DNA of 37,970 nucleotides from an uncultured Catenibacterium sp. (GCF_900764565.1 NZ_CAAFOM010000126.1:1-37970); one strand, 5' to 3'; positions 24,675-33,486 are shown, counted from the stretch's first letter. Made by a program: numbers and translations. The notes: generated from the sequence alone by a model not told the origin.

Positions 24675-25406
24675 ATGTTTAATGAAGAAAAGATAAAAAG
24701 CTTTAGTACAACAGATATGCGTATATATAACTATATATTGAAGCACAGCATTCAATTCCCTTATATGAGTATAAGAGAACTGGCAGATGAGATTCCTACA
24801 TCTACAGCTTCTATTATGCGTTTTGTGAAAAAGATGGGATATGATAGTTTTCCTGAATTAAAATATGCTTATAAGAAAGAAGAAAAAGAAGTCTCTCTTT
24901 ATATGGTGAATAACCTAGATGAAACTATTGACTGTTTAAAGAAGTTCAATACGCCTTATTATCAGGATTTATTCAAAGAAGTCGCTTATATACTAGGTAA
25001 TGCGAATATGATTATCTTTGATGGTATGGGAGATTCAGGTAAGATTGCGGAATATGCAGCCAGACGTTTTTCTACCAATGGTTTCTTTAGTGCTGCCCTC
25101 ACAGATCCTTTTCAGAAGATATCCATGGATGGTACAAACATTGTGGTTGTGATGTTATCTGTTTCAGGAGATACACCTGAACTTATTAGAAAAGCCAATG
25201 GCTATAAAGCGGCTGGTAGTACTTTAATCACAATTACGGCATCGGGTGACAATACACTTGCGAAAATGAGTGATCACAACATCAGCTATTATATCAATGA
25301 TATAAGAACCGAATTTTTTTCACATACGACTCAGGTGCCGGCATTAAGTATCATCGAGATTCTCTCTAATACAACTCAACGTATATGTCACAATACGTTA
25401 CAATAG
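24675..25406 (+). CDS. RpiR/MurR-family regulator, first copy
   Basis: This 243-residue protein has an N-terminal helix-turn-helix (IRELADEIPTSTASIMRFVKK, split here as residues ~35-55) and a C-terminal SIS domain that binds phosphosugars, with LSVSGDTPELI near residue 160. Such regulators sense sugar phosphates and control nearby catabolic genes; here the likely target is the beta-glucoside PTS operon that follows the terminator. It begins on the base after the amrS stop, so it may be co-transcribed with the AmmeMemoRadiSam genes, but its function relates to the downstream sugar operon. Confidence 0.88.
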   Translation: MFNEEKIKSFSTTDMRIYNYILKHSIQFPYMSIRELADEIPTSTASIMRFVKKMGYDSFPELKYAYKKEEKEVSLYMVNNLDETIDCLKKFNTPYYQDLFKEVAYILGNANMIIFDGMGDSGKIAEYAARRFSTNGFFSAALTDPFQKISMDGTNIVVVMLSVSGDTPELIRKANGYKAAGSTLITITASGDNTLAKMSDHNISYYINDIRTEFFSHTTQVPALSIIEILSNTTQRICHNTLQ

Positions 25407-25438
25407 TGAAACTTTTTGCATAGTATGCATACCATTCA

Positions 25439-25462
25439 AGAAGGGCTTCAAGCCCTTTTTTT
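25439..25462 (+). terminator. Terminator of the first RpiR gene
   Basis: A 7-bp GC-rich stem (25441-25447 with 25451-25457), a 3-base loop and seven T. Confidence 0.85.
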
Positions 25463-25475
25463 ATTTTTAATCTTC

Positions 25476-25484
25476 TGATAGAAT
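25476..25484 (+). promoter_or_regulatory. Extended -10 promoter of the PTS operon
   Basis: TGATAGAAT has the TGn extension, with the hexamer TAGAAT at 25479-25484. The -35 position falls on the T run of the preceding terminator. Confidence 0.5.
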
Positions 25485-25497
25485 CAATCACGGAAAA

Positions 25498-25511
25498 CGA
25501 AAACGTTTTCA
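25498..25511. promoter_or_regulatory. cre site for CcpA
   Basis: CGAAAACGTTTTCA differs from an ideal palindromic cre (TGAAAACGTTTTCA) at one base. It lies just after the predicted transcription start of the PTS operon, so glucose repression by roadblock is likely. Confidence 0.75.
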
Positions 25512-25513
25512 AC

Positions 25514-25523
25514 TTCGGCCGAA
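25514..25523. promoter_or_regulatory. Palindrome, candidate RpiR operator
   Basis: TTCGGCCGAA is a perfect 10-base palindrome 2 bases after the cre site. It is a candidate site for the adjacent RpiR regulator; this is inference. Confidence 0.35.
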
Positions 25524-25546
25524 AAAAATTGAAGAGGAGACACAAA

Positions 25547-26899
25547 ATGGAAGCAGTTCAAAGCTTTATGGAACGTTACTTCGTGCCATTAGCTGCAAAA
25601 ATCAATGGTCAGCGCCATGTTGCAGCCGTACGTGATGCGTTCACTTTATCTTTCCCATTAACTATGGGTGGTTCAATGGTTTTACTTATTAACTATGTAT
25701 TATTAGATCCTACTGGATTCATCGCAAAATTACTTCACTTAGGTGATTTAATTCCTAACTTAGCTCAGTATCAGGCTGTATTAAGTTCTGTTATCAATGG
25801 TACAACTAATATCTTATCAATCATCATCGCATTCTTAGTGGCTTATCAGTTAGCTCAGGAAATGGGTGGAGATAAAGTATTATGCGGTATCACATCTCTT
25901 TCATCTTTCTTTATTCTTTATCCTGCATCTCAGGCATTTGCAGGTAAGAATGCAGGAATGGGTTTAACAACTACTTACTTTGGTGCACAGGGATTATTCG
26001 TTGCATTATTAGTAGGTCTATTAACTACAGAATTATTAACTCGTTTTGGAAACAATGAAAAGTTAAGAATCAAGATGCCAGAAATGGTACCACCTGCAGT
26101 AGCGCAGTCATTTAACTTATTAATCCCAATGATGTTAGTACTTGCAATCATGGGTGTATTAAACTACTTATTCGCAATGATTACTCCTGAAGGTATTCAG
26201 GTTGTAGTATATAACGCTATCCAGGCTCCATTAACTTCTCTTGGAAGCTCTATGGGTACAATCATCGTATTCGTATTAGTTCAGCAGTTATTATGGATCG
26301 TAGGTATCCATGGTCCTAACACTTTAAGTGCATTACGTTCAGTTATCTTCACAGAACAGGCAAACGCAAACTTAGCTTATGTTGCAGCTCATGGTTCTGC
26401 ATGGGGTGCACCTTACCCAGTTAACTGGGGTTCAATCAACGATGCATTTGGTAACGGTGGAGGATCAGGTGCTACACTTGGTTTAATCGTTGCTATGTTT
26501 ATCGTAGGTAGAAAGAACAAGGGTGAATACTCTATCTGTAAGATGTCATTAGTTCCAGGACTATTCAACATCAACGAACCAATCATGTTCGGTTTACCAA
26601 TCGTTATGAACCCAATGTATGTTATTCCATTCATCTTAGCACCAATCGTATGTAACATAATTGGTTATTTCTGTGTATGTGTGATTAAGATCATCCCACC
26701 AGTGGCTTATTCAGTAGCTTGGACAACTCCAGGATTCTTAACACCATTCTTAGGATCAGGTGCTAACAACATTATGGCATTAGTTGTAGGTATTCTTTGC
26801 TTAGTCGTAAGTACTTTAATTTACTTACCATTCGTTGCAGCAAGCACAAGAGCCGCTATCAAGAAAGAAGCAGAAGAAGCAGGAGAAAACAATGCGTAA
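25547..26899 (+). CDS. PTS EIIC permease, lactose/cellobiose family
   Basis: This 450-residue permease has about ten membrane helices and moves a beta-glucoside across the membrane while EIIB phosphorylates it. Family marks include FNINEPIMFGLPIVMNP near residue 343, WIVGIHGPNTL and an early AVRDAFTLSFPLTMGGS. The start is the ATG at 25547 with GAGGAGA 6 bases upstream; an in-frame TTG at 25529 lies before the ribosome-binding site. Neither EIIA nor EIIB is encoded nearby, so these must come from elsewhere. Its stop overlaps the GH1 gene by 8 bases. Induction by RpiR and repression through cre are expected. Confidence 0.93.
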   Translation: MEAVQSFMERYFVPLAAKINGQRHVAAVRDAFTLSFPLTMGGSMVLLINYVLLDPTGFIAKLLHLGDLIPNLAQYQAVLSSVINGTTNILSIIIAFLVAYQLAQEMGGDKVLCGITSLSSFFILYPASQAFAGKNAGMGLTTTYFGAQGLFVALLVGLLTTELLTRFGNNEKLRIKMPEMVPPAVAQSFNLLIPMMLVLAIMGVLNYLFAMITPEGIQVVVYNAIQAPLTSLGSSMGTIIVFVLVQQLLWIVGIHGPNTLSALRSVIFTEQANANLAYVAAHGSAWGAPYPVNWGSINDAFGNGGGSGATLGLIVAMFIVGRKNKGEYSICKMSLVPGLFNINEPIMFGLPIVMNPMYVIPFILAPIVCNIIGYFCVCVIKIIPPVAYSVAWTTPGFLTPFLGSGANNIMALVVGILCLVVSTLIYLPFVAASTRAAIKKEAEEAGENNA

Positions 26900-28307
26900 A
26901 GACTTCTTATGGGGTGGAGCAGTTGCTGCACATCAGGTAGAAGGTGGATTTAATGAAGGTGGTAAAGGACCAAATGTCTCAGATATGATGACAGTTGGTT
27001 CTGCCACTACTCGTAGAAAGATCACTAAAACAATTGAACCTGATCAGTTCTACCCAAATCATACAGCGATTGATTTCTATCACCACTATAAGGAAGATAT
27101 CGCTTTATTTAAAGAAATGGGATTTAAATGTTTTAGAACATCTATTTCCTGGGCAAGAATCTTCCCAATGGGAGATGAAGAAACACCAAATGAAGAAGGT
27201 TTAAAGTTCTATGATGAGATGTTTGATGAACTATTAAAGAATGGTATTCAGCCAGTCATCACATTATCACACTTTGAAATGCCTTATCATTTAGTAGAAA
27301 AATATGGTGGATGGAGAAACAGAAAGATGATTACATTCTTTGTAAGATTCGCAAAAGTATGTTTCGAAAGATACCACAATAAAGTCAAATACTGGATGAC
27401 TTTCAATGAAATCAACAACCAGGCAAACTATGAATCAGACGGTGCTGTATTTACTAATTCAGGTATTATATTTGAAGAAGGTGAAGAGAGAGAACGTGTT
27501 GTGTATCAGGCAGCTCATTATGAATTAGTCGCAAGTGCGATGGCTATTAAAGAAGGACATGCGATTGATCCTTCTATGATGATTGGCTGTATGATTGCGA
27601 TGACACCTATTTATCCTTACTCATGTAATCCAGATGATATGTTGAAGGCAGTAGGTGCTAACCACAAGCGTTTCTGGTATATGGATGTACATGCAAGAGG
27701 ACGTTATCCAGGTTATATGAAGTCTTTCTTTGAAAGAAAGAACTTCAATCTAGATATTACTGAAGAAGACTTAGCTGTTCTTCCTCAGGGTACTGTAGAT
27801 TATATTGGATTTAGTTATTATATGTCATTTGCAGTGAAGGGTGATAAAGATATCAACCTTGACTATAATGAAGAAACAGATTTATGTGATAACCCTTATA
27901 TTCCAAAGACTGAATGGGGATGGCCTATTGATGCGAAAGGTTTAAGATATAGCTTGAACTGGATGTATGACCGTTATAACCTTCCTCTATTTATTGTAGA
28001 AAATGGCTTCGGTGCAGTGGATCAGATGGTAGATGGAAAAGTACATGACCAGTACCGTATTGATTACCTTAAAGCACATATCGAAGAAATGAAGAATGCA
28101 GTAGATATTGATGGTGTAGACCTATTAGGTTATACCGTTTGGGGATGTATTGACTGTGTCAGCTTTGGAACAGGTGAAATGAAGAAACGTTATGGTTTCA
28201 TTTATGTAGATAAAGATAATGCAGGTCAGGGAACACTTGCAAGAAGCAAGAAGGATTCCTTTGACTGGTATAAGAAAGTAATAGAAAGTAACGGAGAAAA
28301 CCTATGA
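26892..28307 (+). CDS. GH1-family 6-phospho-beta-glucosidase
   Basis: This 471-residue cytoplasmic glycoside hydrolase family 1 enzyme splits the phosphorylated disaccharide or glucoside imported by the PTS. DFLWGGAVAAHQVEG starts the barrel, TFNEINN holds the acid/base Glu near residue 175, and FIVENGFG holds the nucleophile Glu near 370. Linkage to an EIIC supports a phospho-substrate. I chose the ATG at 26892 (AGGAGA 5 bases upstream) over an earlier in-frame start inside the EIIC gene. Its stop overlaps the ROK kinase start as ATGA. Confidence 0.94.
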   Translation: MRKDFLWGGAVAAHQVEGGFNEGGKGPNVSDMMTVGSATTRRKITKTIEPDQFYPNHTAIDFYHHYKEDIALFKEMGFKCFRTSISWARIFPMGDEETPNEEGLKFYDEMFDELLKNGIQPVITLSHFEMPYHLVEKYGGWRNRKMITFFVRFAKVCFERYHNKVKYWMTFNEINNQANYESDGAVFTNSGIIFEEGEERERVVYQAAHYELVASAMAIKEGHAIDPSMMIGCMIAMTPIYPYSCNPDDMLKAVGANHKRFWYMDVHARGRYPGYMKSFFERKNFNLDITEEDLAVLPQGTVDYIGFSYYMSFAVKGDKDINLDYNEETDLCDNPYIPKTEWGWPIDAKGLRYSLNWMYDRYNLPLFIVENGFGAVDQMVDGKVHDQYRIDYLKAHIEEMKNAVDIDGVDLLGYTVWGCIDCVSFGTGEMKKRYGFIYVDKDNAGQGTLARSKKDSFDWYKKVIESNGENL

Positions 28308-29185
28308 AAAAATACTTAGTTCTAGATGTTGGTGGCAGCGCAATTAAATATGCAGTAATGGATGCAGAAAAGAATATATATGAAAGAGGTAAAGTACCTA
28401 CTCCCTTAGATTGCCTCGATTCATTTATTGGCAGTGTTGAATCTCTTTATAATACTTATTCTGATGTATCTGGTATTGCGATGAGTATGCCAGGAAGAAT
28501 TGATCCTAATAAGGGTTATTGTTTCACTGGTGGTGCCTTAGTTTATAATCATGATATTAATATGGCAGAATTACTATCTGAGCATTGTGGTGTAAGAGTC
28601 ACAATTGGTAATGATGCAAAGTGTGCCGCTAACGCAGAACTAGGTTTTGGTAGTCTTCGTGATATTCAGGATGGCGCTGTAGTAATTCTTGGTACTGCTA
28701 TTGGTGGTGCGTTAATCAAGGATCATAAGGTACTAAGTGGTTGCAGATTTGGTGCAGGTGAATTTTCTAATATCATTACTGATTATCATAAGCCATTTGA
28801 TGGTGATACATCTTGGTATGCAAGTAATGGAATTAATGGATTATTATTACATATCCAGGAAGCATTAGAAACAGAAGAACACTATACAGGTGAAGAAATC
28901 TTTGAAATGGCAAATAATGGAAATGAAGCTGTCTTAAAAGGTTTAGATCAGTTCTGTTTAGAAACTGCAGTACAGATCTACAATATCAATCAGATCTTTG
29001 ACTGTGAAAAAGTAGCAATCGGTGGAGGTATTAGTGCACAGCCATTATTATTAGAACTTATCAAAAAGAACTTTGATAAAATCTATAATTCATGTTATGC
29101 AAGCACATTACCACCAGAAATCGTAGTCTGTGAATATCGTAATGATGCAAATCTAATAGGTGCTTTATATCAGCACTTAAATTAA
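28304..29185 (+). CDS. ROK-family sugar kinase
   Basis: This 293-residue kinase of the ROK family has the phosphate-binding LDVGGSAIKYAVMD at residues 6-19, catalytic Asp in IGNDAKCAANAE and a second phosphate loop GTAIGGALI. The family's CxCGxxGCxE zinc motif is absent, as in some beta-glucoside kinases and other diverged members. It could phosphorylate the glucose set free by the GH1 enzyme or an unphosphorylated beta-glucoside; sequence does not decide. It overlaps the GH1 gene by 4 bases and is clearly in the same operon. Confidence 0.88.
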   Translation: MKKYLVLDVGGSAIKYAVMDAEKNIYERGKVPTPLDCLDSFIGSVESLYNTYSDVSGIAMSMPGRIDPNKGYCFTGGALVYNHDINMAELLSEHCGVRVTIGNDAKCAANAELGFGSLRDIQDGAVVILGTAIGGALIKDHKVLSGCRFGAGEFSNIITDYHKPFDGDTSWYASNGINGLLLHIQEALETEEHYTGEEIFEMANNGNEAVLKGLDQFCLETAVQIYNINQIFDCEKVAIGGGISAQPLLLELIKKNFDKIYNSCYASTLPPEIVVCEYRNDANLIGALYQHLN

Positions 29186-29202
29186 TAAAGGAGGATGATA
29201 AG

Positions 29203-29847
29203 ATGTGGAATAAATTAAGAAATGAACCTGTGAATAAAACAGGTTATATCAAACGTATAATTGCTTATGGTATTGATTGGTATTTAGGAAGTGTCTTATC
29301 ATCACTTCCTCTTATTCTGTTATATATGTCTCTTCATAAGGATGCTGTCTATATTCCTCAGCAGTTATCTATATTCAAGGGATATTATCAAGTGACTGCC
29401 GGTGTTCTTTCACTCTCAGTTGCACTTGTATACTATGTAGTATTGCCTATTATGTGGAAGGGACAGACATTAGGTAAAAAACTACTTGGTCTAAAGATTG
29501 TGAATGATGATTATCAAGAAGTGAATGTGAAACAACTGATCATCAGACAAGTGATTATGATTTTCTTAGTAGAAGGAAGTATTTATACATGCAGTAATAT
29601 GTTTCATCAGTTAGTCAATGTATTAACTGGATACAATATTGCCTCTATCTGGAATAAAGTAGGACTTGTTATTTCTGTATTATCTGCAATATTAGTGATT
29701 ATCTTAAAGTCTAAGAAATCATTACATGATATTGTCTCACATACACTTGTTGTAGACATTAAGTCAGAAGATTATAAGAATATGTTATTAAGTATTGAAA
29801 AGAAAAAGAAGAAACAGAATAAGAAAATGAAAAAGAAATTTGCATAA
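29203..29847 (+). CDS. RDD-family membrane protein
   Basis: This 214-residue protein has the RDD signature in YIKRIIAYGIDWYLG (residues ~16-30) and KGQTLGKKLLGLKIVN near residue 86, with four or so membrane helices and a strongly basic Lys-rich C-terminus (KKKKKQNKKMKKK). Some RDD proteins act as ion antiporters, but the family role is broad. It lies 17 bases after the ROK kinase with AAGGAGG upstream, so it is the last gene of the PTS operon; no link to sugar use is visible. Confidence 0.82.
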   Translation: MWNKLRNEPVNKTGYIKRIIAYGIDWYLGSVLSSLPLILLYMSLHKDAVYIPQQLSIFKGYYQVTAGVLSLSVALVYYVVLPIMWKGQTLGKKLLGLKIVNDDYQEVNVKQLIIRQVIMIFLVEGSIYTCSNMFHQLVNVLTGYNIASIWNKVGLVISVLSAILVIILKSKKSLHDIVSHTLVVDIKSEDYKNMLLSIEKKKKKQNKKMKKKFA

Positions 29848-29854
29848 AGTATGA

Positions 29855-29881
29855 TAAGATACCTTTTGGAGGTATCTTATG
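29855..29881 (+). promoter_or_regulatory. Hairpin covering the ribosome-binding site of the second RpiR gene
   Basis: A perfect 9-bp stem (29855-29863 with 29871-29879) with a 7-base loop. GGAGG lies in the loop and 3' arm, and the A of the ATG closes the stem. There is no U tract, so a translational switch is more likely than a terminator. Confidence 0.5.
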
Positions 29882-30607
29882 GTTACAGTAGATCAAATGA
29901 ATCAATTAAGTGATTTAGAATTAGATATTTACAACTACATTATTTCTCATCGTCATGAAGTGATTCATATGAAACTTAAAGATTTATCTACAGATCTTCA
30001 TGTGTCTCAATCTATGATTACAAGAGTCGCAAAGAAACTTGGTTATGAAGGGTTTTTAGAGTGGAAAGCAGAAATGAAGCTGGATCAGGAAGACAAACCT
30101 GTACAAAACAGACGTGTATTAAACTATATTCTCGATTATTTTAATCGTGTAGATAATAAAGAGTTTGATGAACTTATTCATCAGGCTGCAGAAATAATTG
30201 TGAATAGTCGTGAAGTCATCTGTTCAGGGATTGGATTAAGTGACGCGATTGCGAAGTTTGCGTCTTCTTTATTTAATCGTAAAGGAAAACGTACGATGTA
30301 TAGTGAAGACTTCAGTTCTCGTTTTAGAGGTATGTATGATGAAAATGACTGCGCCCTTTTCTTTACTGTTTCAGGAGAAACAAGAGAAGTTATTGATCGT
30401 ATCGAAGAACTAAAAAAATATGGTATTAAGATTATTGTGATTACCAATAATGCCTCTTCAACTGCTGCAAAGATCTCTGATCTCGCAATTACATATTATG
30501 TACCAAGTTCTAGAAATGATGACTTCTATAGTTCAGCCACACAAGTGCCTGTTCTATATATCATTGAGTCTATTGCGAACATATTTATCGAATATGGAAT
30601 TTACTAA
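29879..30607 (+). CDS. RpiR/MurR-family regulator, second copy
   Basis: This 242-residue protein has a helix-turn-helix around KDLSTDLHVSQSMITRVAKK and a SIS phosphosugar-binding domain with FTVSGETREVIDR near residue 165. It is the second RpiR-type regulator flanking the beta-glucoside operon and is only moderately similar to the first. They may share or divide control of the PTS genes, or this one may serve targets elsewhere. Its translation start is inside the hairpin at 29855-29881. It ends at a terminator. Confidence 0.87.
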   Translation: MVTVDQMNQLSDLELDIYNYIISHRHEVIHMKLKDLSTDLHVSQSMITRVAKKLGYEGFLEWKAEMKLDQEDKPVQNRRVLNYILDYFNRVDNKEFDELIHQAAEIIVNSREVICSGIGLSDAIAKFASSLFNRKGKRTMYSEDFSSRFRGMYDENDCALFFTVSGETREVIDRIEELKKYGIKIIVITNNASSTAAKISDLAITYYVPSSRNDDFYSSATQVPVLYIIESIANIFIEYGIY

Positions 30608-30631
30608 AGAATGCTTGAAAGGCATTCTTTT
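30606..30631 (+). terminator. Terminator of the second RpiR gene
   Basis: A 9-bp stem (30606-30614 with 30622-30630) that overlaps the stop codon. The T tail is short and T-rich (TTTTATTTGTTTT). Confidence 0.7.
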
Positions 30632-30675
30632 ATTTGTTTTAATACTCATATGTTATGATATGAAAGAGGGACGCT

Positions 30676-31533
30676 ATGAGGGAAAATCTAGAAAAGTACG
30701 GCGAAGTGATTGCCGGAAGTATTTTATTATCTTTAGGCATCTGGTTGTTTGTAACACCTAATGGCTTGAACTTTGGAGGTGTCATTGGTACATCACAGAT
30801 TATCGAAGTTTTTGTAAGAAAACTATTGCCAATCTCTAAATCAATGAATATTGTAGGGATCATTAACTTCATGATTAATATTCCATTATTTATTATGGGA
30901 TATAGAATCTTGAACAGAGAATTCTGTCTTAAAACAGGTATGAGTATTGTCGTACAGACTATCACATTATCTTTCTTACCTAACCTAACACATCCAGTAA
31001 TGCCTGATATGTTATCTAACTGTATCTTTGGGGCTATTATGTGTGGTGTTGGTGTAGGACTTGCCCTAAAAGGTAGTGGTAGTACAGGTGGTATTGATAT
31101 TGCCGGTGTATGCTTATCTAAGACTAAACCAGGATTCTCAGTAGGTAAGTTATCTACTATTGTGAATGCGGTAGTATTTGCGTGCTGTGCATTCATCTTT
31201 GACTTACAGACTACACTTTATTCTATTATCTTTGTATTTGTATTGTATTTCATTAGTGACCGTATCCACTATCAGAATATCAATGTGATTGCATTAATCT
31301 TTACTAAAGAAAAAGATATGAAGAATGTGATTATGGAAAAGACTGGTAGAGGTGTAACTTACTGGATGGGTAAGGGTGCTTATACAGAAAATGATCAATA
31401 TATTCTTTATTGTGCAATCAATAAATATGAAATGAAAACATTCAAAAAAATAGTACGTGATATTGATCCACAGGCATTTGTGACTATTAGTGAAGATTCA
31501 GAAATCCTTGGTGGATTTGAAAAACGTCTATAG
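30676..31533 (+). CDS. YitT-family membrane protein with DUF2179 domain
   Basis: This 285-residue protein has five to six membrane helices (GSILLSLGIWLFVTPNGLN at residue ~14 on, and GSGSTGGIDIAG near 135), then a soluble C-terminal DUF2179 domain with ILYCAINKYEMKTFKK. The family is common in Firmicutes in several copies per genome; the transported molecule, if any, is unknown. AGAGGG precedes the ATG by 5 bases. It is a single gene between a terminator and the lysS leader. Confidence 0.88.
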   Translation: MRENLEKYGEVIAGSILLSLGIWLFVTPNGLNFGGVIGTSQIIEVFVRKLLPISKSMNIVGIINFMINIPLFIMGYRILNREFCLKTGMSIVVQTITLSFLPNLTHPVMPDMLSNCIFGAIMCGVGVGLALKGSGSTGGIDIAGVCLSKTKPGFSVGKLSTIVNAVVFACCAFIFDLQTTLYSIIFVFVLYFISDRIHYQNINVIALIFTKEKDMKNVIMEKTGRGVTYWMGKGAYTENDQYILYCAINKYEMKTFKKIVRDIDPQAFVTISEDSEILGGFEKRL

Positions 31534-31567
31534 ACAAATTAGATTGAATAAGACGTATAAATTGACC

Positions 31568-31597
31568 TTGACAACATATTTATTTATTGTCTATAAT
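31568..31597 (+). promoter_or_regulatory. Promoter of the lysS T-box transcript
   Basis: TTGACA (31568-31573), 18 bases, TATAAT (31592-31597): both boxes are perfect. Confidence 0.8.
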
Positions 31598-31602
31598 ACT
31601 TG

Positions 31603-31828
31603 AGTAAAAGCTATGAACAGAAGAGTAATATCGATGGAACGCAGAGAGAATTCCTGGCTGGTGTAAAGGAATGGGAAAGTTGATATGAATAAAGACTGGG
31701 AGCTGTATTTTGGATCTAACGTGATAAAATAACGTGTTGCCGCGTTAAGGCTTAATGAGGTCTACTTATGTAGATGAATAAGGGTGGTACCACGGTTAAC
31801 TCTCGTCCCTAGCGGATGAGAGTTTTTA
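31603..31828 (+). ncRNA. T-box leader controlling lysS, lysine-type
   Basis: The bases between yitT and lysS form a T-box riboswitch. The T-box itself, AGGGTGGTACCACGG, is at 31781-31795 and pairs in the antiterminator with the uncharged tRNA CCA end. Stem I marks are AGTAAT near 31624, CAGAGAG near 31645 and GGCTGGTG near 31659. In the 3' side of stem I, GAATAAAGA (31688-31696) places AAA or AAG at the specifier; both are lysine codons and match the downstream lysyl-tRNA synthetase. Uncharged tRNA-Lys would turn on lysS. Confidence 0.92.
31798..31827 (+). terminator. Conditional terminator of the T-box leader
   Basis: An 11-bp stem (31798-31808 with 31814-31824, one G-U pair) followed by T. 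It competes with the antiterminator that includes the T-box sequence. Confidence 0.85.
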
Positions 31829-31850
31829 TATTCTAAGAAGGAGAACAGAC

Positions 31851-33335
31851 ATGGAAGAAAGAAAGTTTACTGATCAGGAATTAGTAAGAAGACAGAAGTT
31901 ACAGGAACTTAAAGATCTTGGAATTGATCCATTTGGACAGAGATTTGATGTGACTGCATATACTTCAGACATTAGAAAGAACTATAGCGGTAAGACTGCA
32001 GAAGAATTAGAAGAAAGCAAACCAGCTGTAAGCATTGCAGGTCGTATTGTTGCAAAGAGAAGAAAAGGTAAAGTATGCTTCATGAACCTTCTTGATAGAG
32101 ATGGAAAAATCCAGTTATATATCAAGAAAGATACTGTTGGTGAAGATGTTTATGAATTAGTTAAGAAGAGCGATTTAGGTGATATTATCGGTATTGATGG
32201 TGAAGTATTCATGACTCATACTGGTGAATTAACTGTAAGAGTAGAAAAGTATACACACCTTACTAAGGCTTTAAGACCTTTACCAGAAAAGTTCCATGGT
32301 TTAACAGATACTGAAGAACGTTTCAGAAGAAGATATGTTGACTTAATCATGAATGATGAAGCACGTAAAGTAGCATTCATGAGACCTAAGATTGTACGTT
32401 CAATCCAGCATTATTTAGATGATAAAGGATATACAGAAGTAGAAACACCAATCATGAACTCTATTCTTGGTGGTGCTGCAGCTAAGCCTTTCATCACTCA
32501 TTTCAATGCATTAGATAAAGATTTCTACTTAAGAATCGCAACAGAATTAAACCTTAAGAGATTAATCGTAGGTGGTATGGATGCTGTTTATGAAATCGGT
32601 CGTTTATTCAGAAATGAAGGTATGGACAGAACTCATAACCCAGAATTCACTACTATCGAAGTATATAAAGCATTCTCTGACCTTGAAGGTATGATGGACT
32701 TAACAGAAGGTATTATTGCGAATGCCGCAATGACAGTCAATGGTACATATGATGTAGAATACAAAGGTCATTCTATTTCATTAGCACCTGGATTCAAGAG
32801 AATCTCTATGGTTGATGCAATCAAGGAAAAGACTGGTGTTGACTTTGGTGAACAGAAGACTTTTGAAGAAGCTAAGAAGCTTGCTGAAGAACATGGTATT
32901 GAAGTAGAACCACACTTTGCATATGGTCATATTGTCAATGCATTCTTTGAAAAGTATGTAGAAGAAACAATTGTAGAACCAACATTCGTATATGGTCATC
33001 CAATTGAAATCTCTCCACTTGCAAAGAAGAACTTACAGGATCCTCGTTTCACTCAGAGATTTGAATTATTCATCTGTGGTAACGAATATGCTAATGCATT
33101 CACAGAATTAAATGATCCAGATGATCAGTATGAAAGATTCGCAAATCAGTTAAAAGAAAAAGAATTAGGTAACGATGAAGCCAACGAAATGGATATGGAC
33201 TATGTAGAAGCCCTTGAATACGGTCTTCCACCAACTGGTGGTATGGGTATGGGTATCGATAGATTAGTTATGTTATTAACTGGTCAGGAAACTATCCGTG
33301 AAGTTATCTTATTCCCACATATGAAGAATAAATAA
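31851..33335 (+). CDS. lysS: Lysyl-tRNA synthetase, class II
   Basis: This 494-residue class II synthetase charges tRNA-Lys. An N-terminal OB-fold anticodon-binding domain (residues ~55-165) leads to the catalytic domain with motif 1 near VETPIM, motif 2 in EIGRLFRNEGMDRTHNPEFT (near residue 247), and motif 3 in GGMGMGIDRLVMLLTG at the end. Length and domains are normal. AAGGAGA lies before the ATG. Expression is controlled by the T-box leader upstream, and a terminator follows. Confidence 0.97.
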   Translation: MEERKFTDQELVRRQKLQELKDLGIDPFGQRFDVTAYTSDIRKNYSGKTAEELEESKPAVSIAGRIVAKRRKGKVCFMNLLDRDGKIQLYIKKDTVGEDVYELVKKSDLGDIIGIDGEVFMTHTGELTVRVEKYTHLTKALRPLPEKFHGLTDTEERFRRRYVDLIMNDEARKVAFMRPKIVRSIQHYLDDKGYTEVETPIMNSILGGAAAKPFITHFNALDKDFYLRIATELNLKRLIVGGMDAVYEIGRLFRNEGMDRTHNPEFTTIEVYKAFSDLEGMMDLTEGIIANAAMTVNGTYDVEYKGHSISLAPGFKRISMVDAIKEKTGVDFGEQKTFEEAKKLAEEHGIEVEPHFAYGHIVNAFFEKYVEETIVEPTFVYGHPIEISPLAKKNLQDPRFTQRFELFICGNEYANAFTELNDPDDQYERFANQLKEKELGNDEANEMDMDYVEALEYGLPPTGGMGMGIDRLVMLLTGQETIREVILFPHMKNK

Positions 33336-33343
33336 GTACTATT

Positions 33344-33379
33344 AAAAGTATATGGATAATTGAACCATATACTTTTTTT
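33344..33379 (+). terminator. Terminator of lysS
   Basis: A 12-bp stem (33344-33355 with 33365-33376), a 9-base loop and seven T. Confidence 0.88.
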
Positions 33380-33486
33380 GTTATCAGCAATTTATATATA
33401 ATGCTTTTATATTGTAAAAAATAAATGTAAAATCTTAAATGTGATGCATTTATACATATGATTATTTTGAAAGTAGAGGAATAAAT

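Noticed and set aside
30639..31196. 185-codon minus-strand open frame opposite yitT
   Set aside because: It is long but complementary to a well-supported membrane protein; its Pro/Ile-rich translation matches no family I know and it has no ribosome-binding site.
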